Shown piece after piece: positions 1-7,261 of a DNA stretch of 24,135 nt (positions are counted from its first letter, which is position 1; every line of letters starts with the position of its first letter). Below the pieces are notes generated by a model that did no database searches, had not been told where the DNA came from, and saw only the letters and a list, made by a program, of their open reading frames with translations. The DNA is from an uncultured Eubacteriales bacterium (GTDB lineage: Bacteria > Bacillota > Clostridia > Oscillospirales > Ruminococcaceae), in NCBI GenBank assembly GCA_900318545.1, contig ONLC01000009.1:1-24135 (forward strand), given 5' to 3'. Made by a program: the position numbers and the translations under genes.

Positions 1-834
1 TGGAAATGACTTCTCAAACGCTGACTCCTCGGTATAATATGTATGGTTATATACAACGTCCATTATAACGCCTATACCTGCCTTATGAAGTGCCATAACA
101 AGCTCCTTGAACTCCTTTATCCTGACAGCAGGATCGTTAGGGTCGGAGCTGTATGAGCCCTCAAGGCAATTATAGTTTTTAGGATCGTACCCCCAGTTAT
201 ACTGTGCCTTATCAGGTCTTGACTCGTCTACTGTAGCATAGTCCTCAACAGGCAGAAGCTGAACATGAGTAACACCCAGTTCCTTCAGGTGACTAAGACA
301 GGTAGGAATACCGTCAGTTTTTGTTTTATCATCTGTAAAGCCCAAGAACTTGCCTCTATGCTCAGGCTTAACTCCTGAGCTGGGATCAATCGAAAAATCC
401 CTGACATGACATTCATATATCACTGCATCGCAGGCATTTTTACATTTTGGTCTTTTTACCTTATCCCAGCCCACAGGATCAGTTTTCTTAAAGTCAACTA
501 TAGCTCCACGGTTTCCGTTTACACCGCAGGCCTTAGCATATATATCAATAGTTTCATATCTGTTCTTATAATCAAATTCAAAAGTGTAGGTGTAAAACAT
601 TCCCTCGCAGTCGTGCATTAGCTCAACCACCCAAACACCGCTCTCGTCCTTTTCCATGGGGAGAGACTCAGAACGGTTATCCCCCTCACCGTCAAGATAC
701 AAATTCAGATATACCCCTGTTGCGATCGGTGACCATGTCTTGAACACTGTTTTTCCTTCATAGCAGGTCACACCGAGATCATTACCAATATAAGAATTTT
801 CAGCATCGAACGCTTCATAGTTCAATCTGTACAT
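1..834 (-). CDS. pulA: Type I pullulanase, N-terminal part (cut by left window edge)
   Basis: Debranching enzyme of glycoside hydrolase family 13 that cleaves alpha-1,6 bonds of pullulan and branched alpha-glucans. The visible 278 residues hold an N-terminal beta-rich CBM48-like region (about 12-105) and the start of the GH13 barrel. The pullulanase signature YNWGYDP is at 212-218 and conserved region I, DVVYNH, at 259-264; the catalytic residues lie beyond the edge. No signal peptide is seen, so the enzyme is probably cytoplasmic and acts on imported maltodextrin or glycogen. The ATG at 834 has AAGGGG about 8 bases upstream. It starts 19 bases after the psd stop with no terminator between, so it is probably co-transcribed with the phospholipid genes, an unexpected pairing. 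The family call is firm; the gene symbol follows the usual convention. Confidence 0.93.
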   Translation of the reverse strand, partial: MYRLNYEAFDAENSYIGNDLGVTCYEGKTVFKTWSPIATGVYLNLYLDGEGDNRSESLPMEKDESGVWVVELMHDCEGMFYTYTFEFDYKNRYETIDIYAKACGVNGNRGAIVDFKKTDPVGWDKVKRPKCKNACDAVIYECHVRDFSIDPSSGVKPEHRGKFLGFTDDKTKTDGIPTCLSHLKELGVTHVQLLPVEDYATVDESRPDKAQYNWGYDPKNYNCLEGSYSSDPNDPAVRIKEFKELVMALHKAGIGVIMDVVYNHTYYTEESAFEKSFP

Positions 835-853
835 TAACAAAACCCCTTAAAGA

Positions 854-1726
854 TTATATGCGGCTCTCACCAATAATGGCACCCTGTAAAAGCTCTGTTT
901 CAAAGCCCTCACGAGTGTTTTTTAGAAGATCCTGCGAAAGTGCGACCTTATCCTTTTCAAGGAGGAGAACTATCGTTGAACCTCCGAACTCAAAGTAGCC
1001 CTTTTCCTCGCCTCTGTATACGGTTCTTCTTCCGTATTTGAAGATATTGCTTATCCTTCCGACCATCATAGCTCCGACTTCCATCTGAATTATATCCCCG
1101 AACTTTTCAGTTCTTATCATGCAGTAGGTCCTTGTATTCTCTTTATATACAGGGATATAGTTGTTGATAACCGTATTTACGGTATGAAGCGAGCCCTTGA
1201 TCTCTCTGTCATGGCTCTTGATGCCGTTTGCAGGGAAAATATAACGATGATAGTTGTCAGGTGTAAGCCTAATGATAACAGCATAGCCGCCGCAGAAACG
1301 CTTGGCAAGCTTTTTGTCTCTGAGGAGAGACTCCACAGTATAAACTGAATTTTTGATTATAAATGTATCAGAATCAGCGATCTCATACGCTGACACCTTT
1401 CCGTCAGACGGACAAATAAGCATTCTGTCGTCTTTGGTTATAAACCTTCTGCCGGGCTTTATCTTTCTGATAAAGAAATCATTGAATGAGGTATACATTC
1501 TGTCCTCATAATCAAACATATCTATATGGTGCTTCTGAGCAAAATCAAAGATAAAGGGAACAGAAAGCTTAGATGACAATACAAAATGTGCAGCCTTAGA
1601 GAACACTGACAAGGAAAGGAATTTCATAAGGAGTCTTCCGGGAGCACTTTTATAAACAGTATCAAGAAACTGATCCTGAGTTGTAGTCTTGATATACTCT
1701 CTGCCCATTCTGTCACGGTATTTCAT
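854..1726 (-). CDS. psd: Phosphatidylserine decarboxylase proenzyme
   Basis: Converts phosphatidylserine to phosphatidylethanolamine at the membrane, using a pyruvoyl group made by self-cleavage. Numbered from the chosen start, the expected catalytic set is visible: Asp108 in SDG, His160 in NYHRYIFP, and the GGST cleavage motif with Ser250 as the likely pyruvoyl precursor. The family usually has LGST or GGST here. The ATG at 1726 is preferred because AAGGA sits 9 bases before it; an in-frame ATG at 1735 lies directly against that SD and is too close. The product is 290 residues, a normal length. It begins 21 bases after the pssA stop, and the two genes form the complete CDP-diacylglycerol to phosphatidylethanolamine route. 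Confidence 0.95.
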   Translation of the reverse strand: MKYRDRMGREYIKTTTQDQFLDTVYKSAPGRLLMKFLSLSVFSKAAHFVLSSKLSVPFIFDFAQKHHIDMFDYEDRMYTSFNDFFIRKIKPGRRFITKDDRMLICPSDGKVSAYEIADSDTFIIKNSVYTVESLLRDKKLAKRFCGGYAVIIRLTPDNYHRYIFPANGIKSHDREIKGSLHTVNTVINNYIPVYKENTRTYCMIRTEKFGDIIQMEVGAMMVGRISNIFKYGRRTVYRGEEKGYFEFGGSTIVLLLEKDKVALSQDLLKNTREGFETELLQGAIIGESRI

Positions 1727-1747
1727 ATTTATCATTCCTTTCTAGGC

Positions 1748-2377
1748 TTAATGTTTAGGTGCGAACTTCAAAAATCCAAGTATAATAAGAGCTGCAAGTG
1801 TAAACATTAAGAATAAGCTTTTTGCAGAAAATTTCTTTACCTTTATGTCAAGCACAAACAGTATTGCGAGAATTATCATAAAGCTCTGGAAAACATAAGG
1901 ATATGCGCCGTTCGGGATATTATGCTTACCTAAGAAAAGAAGAGGCAAAATGATTGAGGATGTTGTTATAGGCAGACCCTGATACTCTTTTCTGTTTTCT
2001 GTGGAGTTACGCTGACGCTCTTCCTCCATTACATTAAAGTAACCAAGACGGATTAGTCCGCAAAGTACAATAAGAATAGCAGAAACGATACCAAGACCAT
2101 AATTAAAGCCAAGGTGATAGCCTATGCAGGCAGGAAGAACTCCAAAGCATACAAGGTCAGCCAGAGAGTCTATCTGAATGCCGAATATCTTTTCATGATC
2201 GGTCCTGTCCTTCTTGTGTCTTGCGACCTTGCCGTCAAACAGATCACAAATACCCGAGATAAGCAGGCACAGAATAGCGATTGGCTCATGGCCCTCAAAC
2301 ACCTGCGTTATACCAAAAACAGCAGAGCATAAGCTAAGGTAGGTTAGAATTACCGTATAATTGTAAAATCCTATCAT
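1748..2377 (-). CDS. pssA: CDP-diacylglycerol-serine O-phosphatidyltransferase
   Basis: Integral membrane CDP-alcohol phosphatidyltransferase that makes phosphatidylserine from CDP-diacylglycerol and serine, the substrate of the next gene, psd. The family motif is readable as D45-x2-D48-G49-x2-A52-R53, then G66-x3-D70-x3-D74. The gap between R53 and G66 is 12 residues, against the usual 8-9, a small insertion (HKKDRTDHEKIF) in the catalytic loop. Several hydrophobic segments follow, ending near residue 206. The ATG at 2377 has AAGGA 9 bases upstream. It starts 18 bases after the stop of the YbhN-like gene, within the same operon. Serine as the acceptor alcohol is inferred mainly from adjacency to psd. 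Confidence 0.93.
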   Translation of the reverse strand: MIGFYNYTVILTYLSLCSAVFGITQVFEGHEPIAILCLLISGICDLFDGKVARHKKDRTDHEKIFGIQIDSLADLVCFGVLPACIGYHLGFNYGLGIVSAILIVLCGLIRLGYFNVMEEERQRNSTENRKEYQGLPITTSSIILPLLFLGKHNIPNGAYPYVFQSFMIILAILFVLDIKVKKFSAKSLFLMFTLAALIILGFLKFAPKH

Positions 2378-2395
2378 TTTTCTATATCCTTTCCT

Positions 2396-3445
2396 TTAGT
2401 CGGCAGATGCCGACTTTTTATCCTTTCTCAATACAATAATATGAGCACCAAGCGTTACAACCGCACTCATAATTAGTAATACATAAAAGCTCAATCCCCT
2501 GCTGAGAAGCAAAGCAGGCTTCAGAAGCAATACAGGGAAAATCCCCTCAAACATCATCGAGAAGCAGGCCTCAGTTATTCCCGCAGCACCGGGCAAAGGC
2601 AGCATTTCAACAGTTATACCTATAATAGTCTGAATTGCAACTATATCCAAGAAGCTTGTTCCCGACAATCCATAAGACTTATAAACTATCCATGTCACAG
2701 AAAGCAGAAAGCCCCTTTGGACAAGTGTTATAAGAAAAATTTTAAGAACTGCCTTAACATTATGCTTTATATAGTCAGCACCGACCATATAAGTGTCACA
2801 GATACGATTTATCTTTTTAACATAACTCTCGTAATTCTTCTTTTTCAGTATTCTCATACGAATTAGGAGCCTTACCAGCTTTCTGGCTGCATTTTTTGCC
2901 CATAACGGTCTTGCAAGAACAAACATAAGTCCGAAAATATATGCAAGGTTAAGTGCAAAGCCTATCAGAAGCAGCCACCATAGCCCTCCGACATGAGACA
3001 TAATATAGCTGTAGTGAAAACCAATGAAAAGCAGTCCGAGAAGTACCAAAACAGCTTTATAGGCTATAGTTATCACAAGCATTATAAGCGTTGAATGACC
3101 AAGCTTTATGCCGTCTTTTTTCATATAATACATCTGAGCAGGCTGTCCGCCCGAGGCTGATGGTGTTATGCAGCTAAAGAAAAAACCGATAAAAGAGTAT
3201 TTCAGGCAGCTTGGAAATGGAACTGAAACCTTAAAAAGCCTGAGCATATACTTTATTATGACCGATTCCCCTGCCACAAAAAAGAACACACAAAACACTC
3301 CGACTATAAGCCAGCCTGTTTCAGCTTTTTTTATAAGCTTGATTATACCCGAAAGCTCTTCGTCCTTAAAAAGCAATCTGAATGTAAGAAAGCCGATAGC
3401 TAAGACGAAAAAAACATCAAGTATATAGTTCAATTTCTTTTTAAT
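2396..3445 (-). CDS. YbhN/UPF0104-type flippase-like membrane protein (LPG_synthase_TM family)
   Basis: Polytopic membrane protein of the family formed by the N-terminal transmembrane domain of MprF; members are thought to move lipids or lipid-linked intermediates across the membrane. About eight hydrophobic segments are visible, and the family motif appears as LPLPGAAGITEA near residue 285. The C-terminal lysyl-transferase domain of full MprF is absent. The start is unusual. TTG at 3433 gives 345 residues but its nearest SD (GGAG, 3455-3458) is 21 bases away. An in-frame ATT at 3445 lies exactly 9 bases from that SD, follows an in-frame TAA, and gives an N terminus of MKKKLNYILD and 349 residues; I prefer it. 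It sits between a MraY-like gene and pssA, which fits a lipid-carrier role, but the substrate is unknown. Confidence 0.85.
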   Translation of the reverse strand: MKKKLNYILDVFFVLAIGFLTFRLLFKDEELSGIIKLIKKAETGWLIVGVFCVFFFVAGESVIIKYMLRLFKVSVPFPSCLKYSFIGFFFSCITPSASGGQPAQMYYMKKDGIKLGHSTLIMLVITIAYKAVLVLLGLLFIGFHYSYIMSHVGGLWWLLLIGFALNLAYIFGLMFVLARPLWAKNAARKLVRLLIRMRILKKKNYESYVKKINRICDTYMVGADYIKHNVKAVLKIFLITLVQRGFLLSVTWIVYKSYGLSGTSFLDIVAIQTIIGITVEMLPLPGAAGITEACFSMMFEGIFPVLLLKPALLLSRGLSFYVLLIMSAVVTLGAHIIVLRKDKKSASAD

Positions 3446-3472
3446 TTAAGATCACTCCGAAACTAATAAAAC

Positions 3473-4429
3473 TTATCTCAAAAAAGACAAATAAAGCACA
3501 GAACAAAGGATCTGTATAAGCGAAAACCTCATAACAACCTGTGTATCCGACCAGCCTTTATTCTTTCTTGCATGGTCATGAAGAGGAGTTCTGATATTCT
3601 TCATAAATCCATTCAGTTTGAGAAAACGTATAAACGAGACCTTCAGAAGTCCCAGTCCACCGTCAAGAATGATCACAAGAGTGAACGGGATAAACAAAAA
3701 CGGAGCAGAAGACTTCATAAACATGATCGCAAGGAATACTCCGAGAGCACGGGAGCCTGCATCGCCCATAAGGAGCATACTCGGAGAACAGTTGAACCAC
3801 AAATATGAGCCAAGCGTTATCAGCATAATGAGCAGCATGACCCTTTCGCCCGACTTAAACAAGCCTGAATAGAGCAAAAAAGCAAGAACTATCATTACAA
3901 GAGCTGCACACAAGCCGTCAACACCATCGGTGCAGTTTGTAACATTGATAGCTGTCCATACAAGGACCGCTCCTAGGATTATAAAAATCACCATCGGCAT
4001 TCTGATTGTGGTGTCAAACAGGAAAAGCTTAACTCTGGAGCCGTTGTAAACATAATAGGTTATTGATGAGCCAAGTGCAATAACAAGATCAATAAGACCC
4101 TTTTTGAGGTTTCCCCAAGGCACTGCTGCACCGTCATCAAGATATCCGCTCATCATAGCCCCGTAAATAAAAGCAAGATACAAAACATTCTCCAAACTGA
4201 GCGGAACAAATAAGGCTGTACAAAGTGTAAATGTAGTAACAAAGATTATTCCGGCACCTCTGGGCTTGCCCTGAGAGAGTGCACCGTTTACAGCAAACTC
4301 TCTGCCCTGATCCTTAGGCAGTATGTTTCTGAAATACAGTATCGATAAAAACGATATGATAAATGTACAGGCAGCCATCACAAAATGAGCAAAGGTACCG
4401 CCAACATCCATAAGCACATTATACAGCAT
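3473..4429 (-). CDS. MraY/WecA-family glycosyl-1-phosphate transferase (MraY-like)
   Basis: Polytopic membrane enzyme family that transfers a sugar-1-phosphate from a nucleotide sugar to undecaprenyl phosphate. Numbered from the ATG at 4429, the motifs are KPRGAG (55-60), the metal-binding pair D98-D99, NCTDGVDGL (155-163) and MGDAGSRALG (221-230, with D223). The cytoplasmic histidine motif is TPLHDH (281-286), HDH where canonical MraY has HHH. It resembles MraY more than WecA or TagO, but it is not beside mur or fts genes, so it may be a paralogue making another lipid-linked sugar. The start at 4429 is chosen because GGAAG (4436-4440) is 6 bases upstream; the earlier ATG at 4435 touches that SD. 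First gene of the operon. Confidence 0.82.
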   Translation of the reverse strand: MLYNVLMDVGGTFAHFVMAACTFIISFLSILYFRNILPKDQGREFAVNGALSQGKPRGAGIIFVTTFTLCTALFVPLSLENVLYLAFIYGAMMSGYLDDGAAVPWGNLKKGLIDLVIALGSSITYYVYNGSRVKLFLFDTTIRMPMVIFIILGAVLVWTAINVTNCTDGVDGLCAALVMIVLAFLLYSGLFKSGERVMLLIMLITLGSYLWFNCSPSMLLMGDAGSRALGVFLAIMFMKSSAPFLFIPFTLVIILDGGLGLLKVSFIRFLKLNGFMKNIRTPLHDHARKNKGWSDTQVVMRFSLIQILCSVLYLSFLR

Positions 4430-4466
4430 TAACATCTTCCTTTTCTATTCACAAATATACTATTAT

Positions 4467-4495
4467 ATTATACATCATATTAGAGAAAAATGCAA
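4467..4495 (-). promoter_or_regulatory. Sigma-A promoter of the mraY-like/pssA/psd/pullulanase operon
   Basis: Read on the minus strand, a -35 box TTGCAT (4490-4495) and a perfect -10 box TATAAT (4467-4472) are separated by 17 bases. It lies about 35 bases upstream of the MraY-like start and is divergent from the birA promoter, which has the same two hexamers. Confidence 0.75.
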
Positions 4496-4567
4496 ATGTA
4501 TTACTTTGGCATTTTGCACAAACTTTTTCATTATCTTTAGATACACACTTAAAACAAAATGAAATAT

Positions 4568-4596
4568 TTGCATTTGCTTAATAAAAGTGCTATAAT
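4568..4596 (+). promoter_or_regulatory. Sigma-A promoter of birA
   Basis: A -35 box TTGCAT (4568-4573), 17-base spacer and -10 box TATAAT (4591-4596), the latter preceded by TGC as in an extended -10. It is 30 bases before the birA start codon. No obvious biotin-operator palindrome was found here. Confidence 0.8.
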
Positions 4597-4625
4597 ATAC
4601 ATATATATTTACGGAGGCATAGGTT

Positions 4626-5600
4626 ATGTCAGTTAAACAAGATGTAAAAAAACTTCTGGAAAGCAGACAGGACTGCTATATTTCAGGTGAGGATATTGCA
4701 AATGAGCTTGGCTGCTCACGAGGTGCTGTCTGGAAAGCGGTAAAGCAGCTGCAAGCTGAAGGCTACCCTATCAGTGCTGTTACCAATAAAGGTTATTGCC
4801 TTGACAGCTGCTCTGATATTCTTTCAAAGGACGGAATAGACTCTTTGATCAGCGGCAGCAAATCCAAAATTTGCATAGAAGTATTCGATACTATCGACTC
4901 AACCAATAATTATCTGAAAGCAAAGGCTTTGGAAAATGAAAAAGAAGGTCTTACAGCAATAGCTGCACGACAGACAGGCGGAAAAGGCAGACTTGGACGC
5001 TCATTTTTCTCACCACCTGATTCAGGGCTCTATATAAGCTTTCTTTTAAGACCCGACTCCCCTGCTTCGGAGGCTTTGAAAATAACAACTATAGCTGCAG
5101 TCGCAGTTGCTCTTGCGATAGAGGACGCTTTCGGGGTAGAAACTCAGATAAAATGGGTAAATGATGTATACATAAACGGCAAAAAGATCTGCGGAATACT
5201 TACAGAAGCCGCAATCGATATGGAAAGCGGAGGTCTTGAATACGCAGTCTGCGGAATTGGTATAAATGTATATACTCCCGAGGGAGGCTTCCCCGATGAG
5301 ATAAAAGAAATTGCAGGTGCAGTACTCTCCGAGAAAACTAAAAACGGCAGAAACAAGCTTGCTGCCTGCCTTATAAAAAGGTTCTTCGAGCTATATGAAA
5401 ACAATGACCCCCATGCTTATTATGATGACTATAAAAAGCGTCTTATATGGGTCGGTGAGCAGATATACCTCATCAAGGGAGACAAAAAAACTCCGGCTGT
5501 TATGCTCGGAGTTGACGAGGAATGCAGGCTGCACGTAAAATTTGAAGACGGATCCGAAAGCTTTATATCCTCGGGAGAAATAACTATCAGAAAAGCATAA
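4626..5600 (+). CDS. birA: Bifunctional biotin ligase/biotin operon repressor
   Basis: Activates biotin to biotinyl-5'-AMP and attaches it to the lysine of biotin carrier proteins; the N-terminal helix-turn-helix can bind DNA as a repressor. The 324 residues hold a winged helix (about 5-60, with GEDIANELGCSRGAVWKAVK), the ligase domain with the adenylate-binding loop GGKGRLGR (118-125), KWVNDVYINGKKICGIL (176-192, with the conserved lysines) and GIGINV (210-215), and a small C-terminal domain. Start: GGAGG 8 bases before the ATG. The gene is monocistronic. The only visible substrate in the window is the biotin carrier at 8687-9055, in the operon beyond the nfeD-SPFH pair. Confidence 0.96.
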   Translation: MSVKQDVKKLLESRQDCYISGEDIANELGCSRGAVWKAVKQLQAEGYPISAVTNKGYCLDSCSDILSKDGIDSLISGSKSKICIEVFDTIDSTNNYLKAKALENEKEGLTAIAARQTGGKGRLGRSFFSPPDSGLYISFLLRPDSPASEALKITTIAAVAVALAIEDAFGVETQIKWVNDVYINGKKICGILTEAAIDMESGGLEYAVCGIGINVYTPEGGFPDEIKEIAGAVLSEKTKNGRNKLAACLIKRFFELYENNDPHAYYDDYKKRLIWVGEQIYLIKGDKKTPAVMLGVDEECRLHVKFEDGSESFISSGEITIRKA

Positions 5601-5605
5601 AAACA

Positions 5606-5633
5606 CCGCTGTACCCATGCATTGGTACAGCGG
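5606..5633. terminator. Bidirectional terminator between birA and the SPFH gene
   Basis: A perfect 10-base-pair stem, CCGCTGTACC (5606-5615) with GGTACAGCGG (5624-5633), around an 8-base loop. It is followed by a T run on the plus strand (5636-5642) and by GTGTTTTT on the minus strand. It lies between two convergent genes and can serve both. Confidence 0.85.
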
Positions 5634-5640
5634 ATATTTT

Positions 5641-6615
5641 TTACTGGATATTCTTATCTGTTGCGGCTTCCTTAACGCCTGCAACCAAACCTGCAAGACC
5701 CTGAATCTCACTCGGAATAATGATTTTGGTAGCTCTGCCGTCAGCAGCCTTCTGGAATGCCTCCAAACTCTTGAGCTTAAGCACCTGATCATTAGGGTTA
5801 GCATTGTTGAGCTTCTCAATACTGTCAGCAAGTGCCTGCTGAACCATCTGTATAGCCTGAGCCTCACCTTCTGCTTCAAGCATTTTCTGCTGCTTAACTG
5901 CGTCCGCTCTGAGGATCATAGACTGCTTTTCAGCCTCAGCAGCAAGGATCTGCGATTCCTTTTCAGCCTGAGCTTTAAGGATCTTAGACTCCTTCTCACC
6001 CTCTGCAACAAGCACCTGAGATTTCTTTTCAGCCTCAGCCTGAATTACCTTCTCACGTCTCTCACGGTCAGCCTTCATCTGCTTTTCCATGGCATCCTGA
6101 ATCTCACGAGGAGGAATAATATTTTTAAGCTCAACTCTCTGAACCTTTATACCCCAACGGTCGGTAGCCTCATCAAGAATAGCAGTGATCTTTGTATTAA
6201 TAATATCTCTCGAAGTAAGTGTAGCCTCGAGGTCGAGATCACCTACTATATTACGAAGTGTAGTAGCTGTGAGGTTCTCAATAGCGGAAATAGGTCTTTC
6301 AACACCGTATGCAAACTGCATTGCATTCGTAATCTGGAAGAAAACGACTGTATCTATCTGCATAGTTACGTTATCCTTAGTGATAACAGACTGCGGCTTG
6401 AAGTCAACTACCTGCTCTTTAATTGAAACTCTCTTAGCAACCCTGTCAATAACAGGAAATTTGATATGAAGACCAGTACCCCACGATGCGTGGAAGGTTC
6501 CAAGTCTTTCAATTACGTATACATACGCCTGAGGCACGATAAGTACATTTCTTATAAGCCCGATAACAATTACAACAATAACTGCCAAAGCAATATAAAT
6601 ACCAATGCTGCCCAT
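5641..6615 (-). CDS. SPFH/stomatin-like (band 7) membrane protein
   Basis: Membrane-anchored scaffold of the SPFH superfamily (stomatin, prohibitin, QmcA); members form large oligomeric rings or cages in the membrane, often with an NfeD protein. One N-terminal membrane segment (about 5-24) is followed by the SPFH domain (25-190), containing ERLGTFHASWGTGLH and the TLRNIVGDLDLEATLTSRD block. Then comes a long charged helix. Residues 193-258 are six consecutive 11-residue units (of the type AEAEKKSQVLV, AEGEKESKILK, AQAEKESQILA), a clear hendecad coiled coil. The C terminus is conserved and hydrophobic (about 288-312). The ATG at 6615 has AAGGAGG 7 bases upstream. It begins 12 bases after the nfeD stop. 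Confidence 0.93.
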   Translation of the reverse strand: MGSIGIYIALAVIVVIVIGLIRNVLIVPQAYVYVIERLGTFHASWGTGLHIKFPVIDRVAKRVSIKEQVVDFKPQSVITKDNVTMQIDTVVFFQITNAMQFAYGVERPISAIENLTATTLRNIVGDLDLEATLTSRDIINTKITAILDEATDRWGIKVQRVELKNIIPPREIQDAMEKQMKADRERREKVIQAEAEKKSQVLVAEGEKESKILKAQAEKESQILAAEAEKQSMILRADAVKQQKMLEAEGEAQAIQMVQQALADSIEKLNNANPNDQVLKLKSLEAFQKAADGRATKIIIPSEIQGLAGLVAGVKEAATDKNIQ

Positions 6616-6627
6616 AATTAATCCTCC

Positions 6628-7089
6628 TTAACTTGCGTTTTTTCTTACGATCAGCTTTGCACCGTCAACTTTAACGACAGTTACATCAAGCCCTTCTTCA
6701 ATAACTTCACCGTTATCCGATCTTGCTGACCAGAATGTTCCGTCAAGCTTGACTCTGCCACGATTCTTTACATTGTCGATCGTCTCAATAACACGAACTG
6801 TCTTTCCTACATCAAGCTCATAGTTAGTCGGCACCTTTTTGTTATTCACTTTTTTTGCAATCGGCCTTGTAACAATGAGTACGATCACAGAAACTGCAAC
6901 AAACACTATACACTGTACAAGAAATCCGGTCTTAGCAATAGCAAAAAACAGAGCGACCAATGCACCGGCTGCAAACCAAATTGATACAAGTGCCGCAGTT
7001 GAAGCTTCAACAATCAGGAAAAATACAAATGCAACAGCCCATATCACCATCATTGCAGTCGAACTCAGGTTAGCTATAAAATCAGGCAT
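6628..7089 (-). CDS. NfeD-family membrane protein
   Basis: Short NfeD protein of 153 residues: three hydrophobic segments (about 11-27, 30-50 and 55-74) followed by a soluble OB-fold domain (about 93-150) with the conserved GTFWSAR segment and a final EEGLDVTVVKVDGAKLIV strand pair. NfeD proteins pair with SPFH proteins, and the gene sits directly upstream of one, so a joint membrane complex is the natural inference. The N-terminal ClpP-like serine protease domain of long NfeD forms is absent. The ATG at 7089 is preceded by a G-rich SD (GGGGG). First gene of a two-gene operon with its own promoter. Confidence 0.9.
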   Translation of the reverse strand: MPDFIANLSSTAMMVIWAVAFVFFLIVEASTAALVSIWFAAGALVALFFAIAKTGFLVQCIVFVAVSVIVLIVTRPIAKKVNNKKVPTNYELDVGKTVRVIETIDNVKNRGRVKLDGTFWSARSDNGEVIEEGLDVTVVKVDGAKLIVRKNAS

Positions 7090-7152
7090 AACATAACCCC
7101 CATTTCATAAACATATTAAGGCCTTAAACGTTTTCTCCCGACCTTACAACCT

Positions 7153-7181
7153 ATTATAACATACTTTTTCGTATTTTTCAA
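7153..7181 (-). promoter_or_regulatory. Promoter of the nfeD-SPFH operon
   Basis: On the minus strand, TTGAAA (7176-7181), a 17-base spacer and TATAAT (7153-7158), about 64 bases before the nfeD start codon. Confidence 0.75.
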
Positions 7182-7234
7182 TAGTTTCATAAATTAATTT
7201 TAATTACAAATCAATAACGATTATTACAACAAAA

Positions 7235-7256
7235 AAGGCAGTCCGCAGACTGCCTT
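7235..7256 (-). terminator. Terminator of the biotin-enzyme operon
   Basis: A perfect 9-base-pair stem AAGGCAGTC (7235-7243)/GACTGCCTT (7248-7256) with a 4-base loop, followed on the minus strand by a T run (7231-7236). It lies just past the OadA-like stop codon. Confidence 0.85.
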
Positions 7257-7261
7257 AATAG

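Noticed and set aside
1727..1735. Earlier in-frame ATG for psd
   Set aside because: It directly abuts the SD; the ATG at 1726 has normal spacing.
4436..4567. Possible BirA operator between the divergent promoters
   Set aside because: No long interrupted palindrome of the BirA type was found, and no biotin synthesis gene is present to be repressed.
5617..6426. A 269-residue plus-strand open frame opposite the SPFH gene
   Set aside because: It is Leu/Ser/Asn-rich antisense of the repetitive coiled-coil region, has no SD or promoter, and the minus-strand product has clear family motifs.
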